64,000 nt of DNA from Hanleya hanleyi (Eukaryota > Mollusca > Polyplacophora > Lepidopleurida > Hanleyidae): positions 62,001 through 126,000 of the forward strand of contig JAVTVY010033720.1 of the NCBI GenBank assembly GCA_036873755.1, in the 5' to 3' direction. Under the pieces are notes generated by a model that did no database searches, was not told where the DNA came from, and saw only the letters and a program-made list of their open reading frames with translations. Positions 54,816-64,000 of the stretch are shown here, one piece after another. Position numbers and translations under genes: made by a program. Numbering within the stretch: the stretch's first letter is position 1; each line of letters starts with the position of its first letter.

Positions 54816-57740
54816 CGAACTTTGACCTTGGACCTGGAACGTTGGAGTGGATCTTGGAGATGCCTGTGGACCTTGGAAAGACTACTGAGGGAATGACGAC
54901 ATTGGAGACATCATCAGTAGTAAAAAAGGCGCAGAGAAAGGGCTTTTACGGACGCGCAGTGTTTGGGCGATGCGTGGTCTAAATGTGGCGTAGTGAAGCT
55001 CTCGTGGAGTAGACTACGACTGGGTTGCTGTCCAGAGCGTGACATCTTGGTGTGGATGCAGTCGAGGAGTAGCTAAAGGGCATTTTCGACTGCGCACGGT
55101 GGATATGTGTAATTTGATTACCCTATGAAAGATACCATAGAGCAGGGTTGTGGGGGATGAACAGGCTCATGCCATAGAGTACGGTCTCCGGAACGTGGTG
55201 TGACGTCATCGGTGACGCCATCCGTAGTAAAGAAAGTGCAGAGGAAGGGCAAATGCGCAGGGGCGTATTTGAGCGATCTGCGATCATCCTGGGTGACAGG
55301 TCCCAATGGATCGTGCAGGGTGTCGTCTTGAAACTGGTGTAGGTCACGACCAATGTGATTTTTACCAGATTTGACGTCATGGTGTGCATGTGCTGTCGCA
55401 TTAGTAGAGAAAGGTCATGTTCGGATGCCCATGGGGATACGCGTACCTATATACCCTTGTGTACTGACCCATAGGGGTGGTCCTGTGGTCTGATACATTA
55501 CTTTTGTGTGTCTGTGGAGTGGATATACATGTCACGTGACCAAGACGCAATCGATGATGTCAAGAGTAGTAGAGAAAGCGCAAAGTCGCTCGAACGTGCA
55601 ATGGAATGGGTTAAAATGTACACCCCTCCGCCCGATCTCCTGTGGAGAGTCTCTATATCCGTTTCATATGGTTGAAAGGAATAGGACCCAACGATAGCAA
55701 ATGTTGTACAGCACTCATGGTGGCCAAGTCGACTTGCCTTTGGCTGTCCATGCCCCCGATGATGATTCGGCTACGTGGAAAATGGCGCCGGGCAGCTCAC
55801 TTTTGCTTTGGTGTTTTAACCAGGATCTACGAATCCTCTGGGGCTTGACAGCCCGGTGGAGGGCGTTCACCTCGCTGTACGTTGCAGGGTTCTGAGGTAT
55901 TTAATACAAATTGTCCAACACTTCGTCCAAGCGCTTCATGAAGACGACTGATGCCGGCCCTGAACCGAACCTTTATTATTAACGTCACAAGGTAATTTTT
56001 AGGTATAACTTCATTGGGTTCTAACAGTGCGACTTGCAAGGTCGCTTTGACAGACATCACCTAGGCTGACCGGTTCTCGACAAGCACATCGTCCGCATCC
56101 ACAACGATCTGTTTGGAGGCGGGCCATGGATCTAGATTTCAGCTACATTGCACCGTGGATCCATTAAGCCGATCCAACTGAGCAAAGAAGGGGAATTAAT
56201 TGTGACATGGGACACTGCCAAATGACATTTTCCTGGGGATGTGTCGGGTCAGCACCCGATGTTTTCGAGGATTCCGACATCGGAGGTAAGGCTGAGAAAA
56301 GCGCGCGTGATATGCCCTGTCATCATGAAGTGGTGTGGTGCTGCACCAGTGCTCGTTAGCAGGAATGAATGGGTGAACCGAGGGTAGGATTTTTATAGCG
56401 TGAAGACCACTGCACTGGTTTATACACATCATTGTATGGGATATACGTTTCACCCACCCGAGTGCGCATCCGACCGTAACTGAGCTTTCTGTACTACTCC
56501 CAGCTTGCGCCTGCGCATATTATATTCTACCCAACGAGAGATTCAATAGACCCGTGCGCCTATGACTATAGTGTTAATAAGGTCTTGGTAAGCATGTACC
56601 AGTGCGCAGCTGACCATAATTGCGCTTTCCATACAACTACCTGAGTGTGCATGCGCGTATCACCACGACCCGGAGAACGTTCACCCCAATAAACTTTTAA
56701 TATATTCACTTTATTTACAGTTTTTAACTATCAAAGTCAGTCATATTCCAATAGACATAAATGACTTGATTTCGAGTTGCCCAAAACACACTCTCCTGTG
56801 ATACCCAATACATCAGACCTGTGCTGTGATATTTCCTCCGGAAAACTGTAGCAGATTACCGTGATTAGAGCCCCCACAACCCCATCTCTATGAGCTCGTA
56901 TATTGGGGAATATAGGTACACATATCCTCAGTGTACAACCGAGCATGCCCTTTATTTACTACTCCTCGACTGCGCAAGCGCCCCATGACGTCACACTCCA
57001 GTCGTAGTCTACACCGTGAGTGCTTCAATGTGATACCCTGCACGACTCATTGGGGCTACGTATGTCCCCCAAATCGCCCAAACATGTCCCTGTGATGTCT
57101 TTCTCCACAACTCCTCGACTGCGCATTCGCACCATGACGTCACTTCAGGTGAAAAACAGCCCGGTCGTAGCATACACCACAAAAGCTTCAAGACGATTCT
57201 CCTCACGGTCCATTGGGACCCAGGATGACCCTTAAATCACCCAAATTCGCTCCTGCGCATATGCCTGTTCTCTGCGTTTTCTCTATTACGGATGACGTCA
57301 CCGATGACATCATTCCATGGCCCTGAAACTATAATCTATGGCGCGTGTCTGTTCATCTGCCACAACACGGCTTCTGGGCTCGTGTATAGGGTATATAGGT
57401 ATTCATATCTATATACCCAATGTGCACCCGAACATAACATTTCTCTACTCCTCGACTGCGCCTGCGTACAATGACGTCACACTCTGGGCAGTATCTCAGT
57501 CGTAGTCTAATCCACGAGAGTTTCAATACGAACCAAGTACGCCACATATGGACCAGGTATGACCCCTCGATCGCCAGAACACTCCACTGCGCGTCCGTAA
57601 AGGCTTCCTATGCGCTTTCTCTACTACTGCTGACGTTACCGATGACGTCATTTCCCTCAACAATCGTCTGTGGAGCCATTCCATGGTCCACATGCATCTC
57701 CCACGTCCACCCATTCATCCGATTCCAAGGTCAAAGGTTA
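54816..57740. mobile_element. Large foldback-type element with tandem-repeat arms
   Basis: The outer ends are inverted: GAACTTTGACCTTGG at 54817 and CCAAGGTCAAAGG near 57725-57737. The left arm (54816-55490) and right arm (about 56880-57740, with weaker continuation inward to ~56400) align in reverse complement. Each arm is a tandem series of diverged units carrying GTGACGTCATSGGTGACGTC, GCAGTAGTAGAGAAAGCGCA, CTGCGCAGTCGAGGAGTAG, CCCAATGGAYCGTGCAGGG and TAGACTACGACTG. The ~0.9-kb centre (55500-56400) has no recognisable protein. GC content is clearly higher than the neighbourhood. Long inverted repeats built of direct repeats are the hallmark of FB/Galileo-type foldback transposons, but family assignment is not possible from sequence alone. 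Confidence 0.7.
55201..57650. promoter_or_regulatory. Seven exact CRE palindromes (TGACGTCA) in the foldback arms
   Basis: TGACGTCA occurs at 55201, 55372, 56986, 57135, 57293, 57472 and 57643, about once per repeat unit. Single-mismatch versions lie nearby. This is the binding site of CREB/ATF bZIP factors. Binding or activity here is only a possibility. Confidence 0.5.
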
Positions 57741-57764
57741 CGCCCCATTTCGCAAATCCTTCTC

Positions 57765-57802
57765 ACTCACTCACTCACTCACTCACTCACTCACTCACTC
57801 AC
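57765..57802. repeat. (ACTC)n microsatellite
   Basis: About nine uninterrupted ACTC units lie just outside the right end of the large foldback. Confidence 0.95.
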
Positions 57803-59252
57803 CCATTTCCCTTCTCTGCCTCAAATGCTGAGAGATTTCACTTTTATATACTACTGGTGTGGCGTGTCTTATTACCAGATGCTACAGTAAGTAAATGGGA
57901 AAAGATATGATATGAAAGGAAGAACACATTACCATATTCTATAGTTAATATAAGAGAAAGGATAGTATAATGAAGACACCAGATAATCGTTTCAAGTACC
58001 GGTCAAGAAACAATGGGAAAAATCGTCTGTCTGGGTACAACAATCATGACGTCTCTCTATGAAATTGAGCCACGGTACATGAAAAAACAGTATCGGAGTA
58101 TTATATGGAGAGAACTATAAAGTTATTTCAATATCACGGAGTGAAGATGATAGTCATTTTGTGAACGGTTAAGTTTGTTATTTACGCTGCAAAAAGAACA
58201 TTTATGCAAAGTTATCTAGTGATTTTTGACAGGCTCCAAAGTAGACGACTAATTAAAATGGACAGATTTAAGACATACAATTTGATACCGGTACATGTAT
58301 TGAACTTGCTCCGTTTTCTTCAGAGGATTTTACAACACAAATTCATATGAATGTCAAAATTCAAACGTTTGATTGTTTATTCGACCGTATGCATGTTGGA
58401 CACAACTTGGCAGGTCCGCTATGTGTCAATAGAGCATGAATTCCATCTCTGATAAGCCTATCATAGGACTGTGAACGTCAGTTAATGTTATGAAGCATAT
58501 TTTGTCTTAGCCTGATACTCCAAAGATTATGATGAGAAAAGAAATATGGAACTTTTTGTGGATTCTTAATTGTTCGCCTGTTTAACAGTTCCCTCTCTCA
58601 CCGCGTAAACCTCTGCGCCATGGCCTGTCAACGTGGGTTGAGGTATTCAGAATTCTGGATCAACCAGAACCGACAAGGGGGCGTTACTTTACTTGTTGAC
58701 ATTTTCAACGACCATTGAAATCTGGCTGTCAAATACGCGTTCTCCAGAAGAGTTTTACGATTCAATAATCAGGGAAATTCTTTGTAGGCCTACACCAGCT
58801 CAAATTTCCGCGGCAAACTTACAACCCTAACCCGTCAGTTTCCCTTGGATATAATTAAATCACTAATTTCCAAGTTGCTCATTTGTCATCGTATAACGCC
58901 TTTATGGATCATAGTGGGTTCAGTCAATACGATGGCCAATACATATCGTACAGGTAGGCCGATATTTCTATTTGGAGTGGTGGCGTAGTAATTTTCCATT
59001 TTTCAAATTTCATTCCGATCTGAAAATTTTGAAGAACTGATAAAAAAAAGGTGAAAATCTATTTTCTTGTTTATAAAGGGAGACGGAGCAAGTAGATCTA
59101 AAGAACATAAATAAATACAATTTTTGAGGAGTAGATCAAAAGAACATAATTAAATAATGTAGGCTATGTCATATCTAAATTGCTACCATTTTTGGGGGTT
59201 TTTTTTTTGCGTTTTTGCCTCGAACAAAGAAGGAACTTTCAACCTGAAACAC
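57803..59252. other. Stretch without recognisable gene
   Basis: No array, palindrome or domain was recognised. Confidence 0.4.
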
Positions 59253-59618
59253 GAGGAATAAGGCTCTGTAACGCCGAAAATGCCATCTGGGTACCATATC
59301 CAAGCGGTAGGTACTGGGTTCAATCCCAGGCCGGGTCATACCAAAGACTTGAAAAATGGAACTTGTTGCTTCCGCGCTTACACTCAGCATTAAGAGGATA
59401 GAACTGGTTCGCTCGGTGTCAGTATAATGTGACTGAGTAGAGTGTCATGTCTGCCTACGGCATGATATTTCAGTGGGACAGCACTATAAAATGGCAGCAT
59501 TAGATCTGCTCTGTTGCAACTGTAGGTACCCCCGTCCCTCCCCCTCCCTTCCCTTCCCCGTCGTGATATAGCTGAAAAAATGTTGAAAGCGACGTTAAAC
59601 CCTATTCACTCACTCCAA
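59253..59618 (+). mobile_element. Full-length tRNA-derived SINE
   Basis: The head has AATGCCATCTGGGTACCATA and the B box GGGTTCAATCCCAGGCCGGG. The body runs through ACACTCAGCATTAAGAGGAT, GTGTCAGTATAATGTGACTG and TGTCTGCCTACGGCATGATA. The tail is CGTCGTGATATAGCTGAAAA, then GTTGAAAGCGACGTTAAACC. A C/T-rich insert (CCCTCCCCCTCCCTTCCC) precedes the tail. I recognise the head and tail from molluscan SINEs. It is transcribed by RNA polymerase III and mobilised by LINE enzymes if intact. Confidence 0.75.
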
Positions 59619-60444
59619 CAGTTTCAAAATGGACTTCCCAGAATTAATCGTACGGATGCCTGCAGATGATGGCAAGGGTAACCAAATGCAAAAAGAACTG
59701 ACATGGTCAAAGGGAAGTAACTTCTCCTATCATTGCCATGGGATTAATAAAATGTATGACTCACAAATGGAGTGAAAGTCCGTCATGTTTGGACATAAAA
59801 TTCAAGTACAATTTGTCCATCCAAAAAGGAATCCCGATTTGGATGAGATATATGCATATTTGCTTTCCTTTTTGCAGAATTGATTTTTACCTGGGGCGAA
59901 TATTAACTCGTCCCAGTTTTTACCAACCGAAATGTGTGCTTTTATCATATTGATGTCCGTTATCCGTAAATTAGTACTAGCTTTTTATTCCCTATGTCTG
60001 GTCATGAATTTAGAGCTTTTCAAGTTTGCAAAATGGCGGCCTCTTTGAAAAAGAAGCGTGATAGAATGATTTTTGACAAGAAACTGCGAAATAACAGCAA
60101 ATTTTGAATTTTTTAAATTTCAAATACGGGTCAGTAAATGACCTTAATTCACGATGGTAAGTGATCACTTATAGGTATGGGCTGACCGCGGGAAATCATG
60201 TGAATATGAAGTGGTGAAAGTTGGTGTCCCGGCGTTGGCGTTGAACAACAACAACAACTGAACTTCTGGATTGCAGGACAACTTCCCCACCCCCTGTTTA
60301 TACAGGTTGCCCAAAATATTCACAACTGACAGTCAACAATGTCACTGTTGTTGTCACTCGGTTGTAATGGTTTTGTGGGTTCAGCATATCACAGCTAAAC
60401 AAGACAATAATTTGTAGTGTGTTCTTTTGCATAAAACTTGCATA
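59619..60444. other. Stretch without recognisable gene
   Basis: A short CAACAACAA run lies near 60246-60258. Nothing else was recognised. Confidence 0.4.
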
Positions 60445-61283
60445 CAGTGTTCGAATTTAAGAAAAAAATGAACGAGTCCGCCGGACTGGTGAGCCAAAAA
60501 GTTAACCAGTTCGCAAATATTTTTACTAGTCCGTTAATATTAAATAAAAGATGATGTGTGAACATTTGTCATCATGAATATTTTGTGCTCTGTGATGGTT
60601 GCTACTAAATAAGAAATTAATAATTGTGCATTTCTTGAATTTCTTGAGCATGTGTGAAGATAATCACAGATGACAAACCCCGTCGGCTAGACTTTGACGG
60701 CGACTTTGACTGCACTTGTCATCGCGATAAACACTGCTTCAACAAACCCCATTTCAAGCAAAAAAATCAGTAGATTTCTTTCGAAGTTGATGGAGAATAT
60801 GTTTAAAATTGTCCTGGTAAACATGATCAGGTCCACTGAAGCGTAATCATGTTGCTGATTTCTTGATTCCCGACCTGGAATTGGGAGCTTTATTTTCTGA
60901 AAAGATCGCCAACCTGCATCGCCAACCTGCATTGCCATGCTGCATTACAGTCACACTAATACGGTATGCTGACAGTGTTCGCACCGCTTTACGGTTGTTG
61001 ATGTTGTCGTAAAACGCGACCGTGGTCGTGATTTAATTGGAATTTGCTGGATTTTTTTTTAGACTCGCACGATTTATTTAGACTCGGTCGGGTAACCGAA
61101 AACAGACATTTCATTTTTCATTCTTTACAAATTGTGCGGAGATATCCAGAGAAATAGTTTACACAATGAACTGAGAGCTTTTTTGTTGCCAGTCCGACGG
61201 ACTTGTTGTTCAGTCACTCACACCCGTCCGTTTGATTTTTAACCAGTCTCGGACTGACGGACAGGTGCCAAATTCGAACTCTG
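60445..61283. mobile_element. hAT-like non-autonomous element H1
   Basis: The left end CAGTGTTCGAATTT and right end AAATTCGAACTCTG are inverted repeats of the hAT type (CAG...TTCGAA). Inverted subterminal blocks (AGTCCGCCGGACTGGT / ACCAGTCTCGGACTGACGGA, AACCAGT, GTCCGTT) repeat near both ends, as in hAT elements. No 8-bp target-site duplication is visible. The interior has no transposase frame. Confidence 0.55.
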
Positions 61284-61801
61284 GTTTTTGGATCCCTCTC
61301 TGACTCGTATACAAAAACATGCTCCCTGTGTCATTCAAAATCAATACAGACCGAATGAGCATGTGTGCCACTTTTTTCTGTACAGTGCAGTTACACCGAC
61401 AGTTTACGAGGTTACGAACTCTGACAATGAAAGAATGGTATTACTCCGAAATGTATCTACAGTACATTGCACGGGGCGGCCAAAAGTTTTGCAATATGAA
61501 TTTTCGACTTGATGGCTAAATCCTACCAAATATCACAAAATTAAATCCGAGTAGGGTTTAGCTTGTTGTAGGGCTACATTTGCTAAGTTGTAAGTTTTTG
61601 AGTGATTATCCAGATGTCGAATTCGGTCAAATTTGTCAAATTTTTTTGATCTTTCATCCGTGTTTAATAGGCACTTGAGCTCAAAAGCAGGACAAGACAA
61701 GACAAAAACTTATTACATTGATTTGACATGATCTAGGCCAGTATTTGAAATATGCAACAATCACGATGTGTAATTGCCCAGATCAGCAGTGATCATTATG
61801 A
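61284..61801. other. Stretch between H1 and a small MITE
   Basis: Overlapping frames at 61288-61519 show no domain. No repeat was recognised. Confidence 0.35.
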
Positions 61802-62038
61802 GGCCATTCACAATAATATTTTTGTTTCCAGTAACCAACTTTAGAAAATTTAGGTAGGTAGGTAGGCAGGAATTTAGTTTTTTTTATTTCTTTTATTTTT
61901 AGTGGATTTTTGACCTTCTTGTATAGTATTTCATGGATTACTGCTAAAAAAAATTGTCTATCCAAAGTTTTTTTTTTGACTGAAAAATATATGGGTAGGT
62001 AGGGTTACTGAAAACAGAAATATTATTGTGGATGGCCT
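61802..62038. mobile_element. Small MITE with ~35-bp TIRs
   Basis: GGCCATTCACAATAATATTT, continuing TTGTTTCCAGTAACC, at the left is matched at the right by GGTTACTGAAAACAGAAATA and TTATTGTGGATGGCC in inverted orientation. GTAGGTAGG runs lie just inside. The interior is T-rich and non-coding. Confidence 0.75.
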
Positions 62039-62349
62039 GATGCTAAAGATTATACAAATAATCGGCCACATATTAACTGTAACCTCGCTCAGCCTTATCA
62101 TATATGTGTACATGTAGCTTTTATAGTTTGATTGATGCAGAATTTGCTTCAATGTCTGCAGTGTTCAGGGCTTCAGAATACACCAATTTGGGCACAAATC
62201 AGTCAGATTTTCAATGCAAGAAAAAAAATATATCTATTCTTGCTCTCTACTTTGCCTTTTGGGCACATCTTAATTTGGGAACAACGTTTCACGTTGTCTC
62301 TATGTAATATATTTTCTGTTCATTATGTACTTGTAGTACATACATGAAA
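62039..62349. other. Stretch without recognisable feature
   Basis: Overlapping short plus frames show no domain. Confidence 0.35.
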
Positions 62350-62400
62350 TATCACATACAATTTCTGAGCATCATTGATGATCAGAAATTGTATGTGATA
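62350..62400. repeat. Perfect 19-bp stem hairpin
   Basis: TATCACATACAATTTCTGA, a 13-nt loop, then TCAGAAATTGTATGTGATA. It lies 6 bp before hAT-like element H2. Pre-miRNA-like in size, but the arms are perfectly matched and short. Confidence 0.85.
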
Positions 62401-62406
62401 CATGTA

Positions 62407-63737
62407 CAGGGTCCGAAATGACGGCCTGCTATTGGCTAAAAGCAGGCCAAAATTTTGACAAAGCAGGCGATGTAGAAAATGACCTGCTAAAAAAAAATTC
62501 TCCAACGAAAGTAGCAGGCCATAATTTTCCTGGCCAAGGCTCGAAATTAGCATTGCACACATGCACAAATGCATGTATTTTTCCCACGGTGCACGTAAAT
62601 TTTGATCGGCAGCTGCATCTGCAAACATAGTGTTGAAAAATGAACCATCGATCACGCAGACTATATAGCTTATGGCAGACTACCAATTGTCTTGAAAAAT
62701 TTGCTAGAAAATGTCCAAGCTGTGCGTTGAGTTACCCCCGTGGGTATTTTTATCTCGGGCATCTCCGCATCAGATGCTCCACACTATTTCTTAGTCCGCT
62801 TCACGTCGTGTGTGACATTTCCAAACTGTTCAAAACAACGTGAACACAGAGCAGCAACATGCAAGCTTTTTCTGCAGCTGGTTGTCAAATAAACACTACC
62901 CCTGCTGAAGAAGTGGGAAGTGAGAGCCAGGCGGTTGAATATGTAGAGGAGTACAGACGATGTTGCAGAAACACGCACGAATCCCGCAACAACAACAACA
63001 ACAGAGAAATTTGTTGAGTCCAATAAAATTGATTTTCTGTAAATTTGTCTATTTAAAAAATTAACAAAAAAATAGTAAGAAATGGTTATGGGTGTTTATT
63101 ACATATATATGACCTCAAGAGTGATACATCTCAACACAAAGTCAGATTCATCAGGATATTTGACTTGTGGCAAAACACATTTGATTTTTTCCAAATATTG
63201 ACATATTTGATTTTTAAGAATAGTTCTTTTGAAGGACACTGTGAGACCCTGTATATAAGTGCTGATGCCTGGCATTAGGAGAGTCCAAACACATAAAGGT
63301 TTACAGATTTCAAGAGACAAATTTACGGAGAAGGATTTTTTCAAAGATTTTTTTTTTTTACATGTAGGCAAATTGCTGTGCATGTACATGAAAAATTTAG
63401 GTGCATACTGTGCAAGTAATTTTTTTACCATAATTCGAGCCTTGATTGTACACCAATTAATTGTGAAGCTTTCAGACTGAGGGAATATATTTCATTAATA
63501 TAATATTTGAATGGTTGTTCATTATTCCCCTCTATTTCTTCCCGGGATACAAATTAATACATGGCAGATTGGCGGTGTGCACTTTATACGGTATTATGAT
63601 TATTGGTGGATTTGCACATGTAGAAAAAAATAGCTGTCCAACTTCATAAATAGTAGGTGATGTTAGATTTGACCTGCGATTTTTTTTTCGATGAAAAAAA
63701 ATAACAGGTCATCACAAATTTCCTAATTCGGACCCTG
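62407..63737. mobile_element. hAT-like element H2 (~1.33 kb)
   Basis: The left end CAGGGTCCGAA and right end TTCGGACCCTG are exact inverted repeats. ATGTA abuts both sides. GGCCTGCT/AGCAGGCC motifs repeat near the left end and GACCTGC/ACAGGTC near the right. The interior has no clear transposase. A short cysteine-containing phrase on the plus strand (KCPSCALSYPRGYF, about 62709-62750) hints at a decayed zinc-finger segment. Confidence 0.55.
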
Positions 63738-64000
63738 ATGTATTTGTATCATTCACTCTTTCAAGGGATTTTTCTTGCTGACTCGCCTGACTGATAGACC
63801 AATCTATGTGAAATCCAAGTTATTTCTGTGAACAATAACACCGGAATGTACTCCTGCATCTGACAGTTGATCTGGCCATACATAATAATAAAAATTTTTT
63901 TGGCATCTATGCTATTTTGACAAAGTTATTTAAAATGGAAGATTTGAAATATGTTTGAGGTTAGGATACACCCTTGCCATGTGTAGGTAAATTGCTAAAA
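63738..64000. other. Window end without recognisable feature
   Basis: AT-rich sequence. Nothing was recognised. Confidence 0.4.

Noticed and set aside
55642..56060. Opposing frames in the centre of the large foldback, considered as transposase remnants
   Set aside because: No recognisable catalytic or DNA-binding motif in either strand.
57471..57890. 139-codon plus frame containing LTHSLTHSLTHS
   Set aside because: It runs through the foldback arm and the (ACTC)n microsatellite; the periodic peptide is simple repeat.

Overview
This is a stretch of animal (metazoan) nuclear DNA, most likely from a mollusc or related lophotrochozoan. It is AT-rich with short GC-rich islands. It has no bacterial-style gene packing, no rRNA or intact tRNA gene, and no open frame longer than about 180 codons. 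The taxon guess rests on a full-length tRNA-derived SINE at about 59.25-59.62 kb and a second copy of its tail at 18.6 kb. Both end in GTTGAAAGCGACGTTAAA, a tail I recall as common in gastropod and bivalve genomes. That recollection was not checked by search. No host protein-coding gene can be called with confidence, so the window looks intergenic or intronic.

Layout. 0-5.4 kb: a foldback MITE, a tandem pair of a dispersed repeat whose third copy (43.06-43.43 kb, reverse strand) has an 11-bp target-site duplication, a cluster of inverted repeats, a tRNA-like SINE head and two LINE C-terminal remnants. 8-8.6 kb: a minisatellite and a dispersed 3'-end repeat. 10.2-13.2 kb: three copies of one inverted-end transposon family; the longest carries a decayed coding region. 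13.6-14.2 kb: two foldbacks. 15.0-16.3 and 20.1-21.8 kb: two copies of a TTAA-flanked element. The second copy is interrupted by a piggyBac-like MITE and by a fourth member of the 10-13 kb family, and the first copy shows the uninterrupted site. 18.08-18.44 kb: the most gene-like spot, a 77-codon ORF overlapped by a second frame resembling the N-terminal arm of Crypton/tyrosine-recombinase-derived proteins.

23.5-25.0 kb: a long minisatellite. 27-46 kb: sparse sequence with foldbacks, hairpins, three more minisatellites, a tRNA-Thr-like SINE head (31.2 kb), a second copy of the 4.3-kb LINE repeat (37.5 kb) and a second piggyBac-like MITE (45.6 kb). 47.7-50.2 kb: a dense run of large palindromes. 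51.8-53.0 kb: a long-period tandem repeat followed by a second copy of the 27-kb palindrome. 54.8-57.7 kb: a foldback-type element about 2.9 kb long. Its arms are themselves tandem arrays carrying repeated TGACGTCA (CRE) palindromes. 59-64 kb: a SINE, two hAT-like non-autonomous elements, a small MITE and a hairpin.

The dominant theme is non-autonomous, palindromic DNA transposons: more than fifteen foldbacks or hairpins from several families. Several are TA- or TTAA-flanked, and at least four families have two or more copies in the window. No operon-like or multi-gene system is visible.
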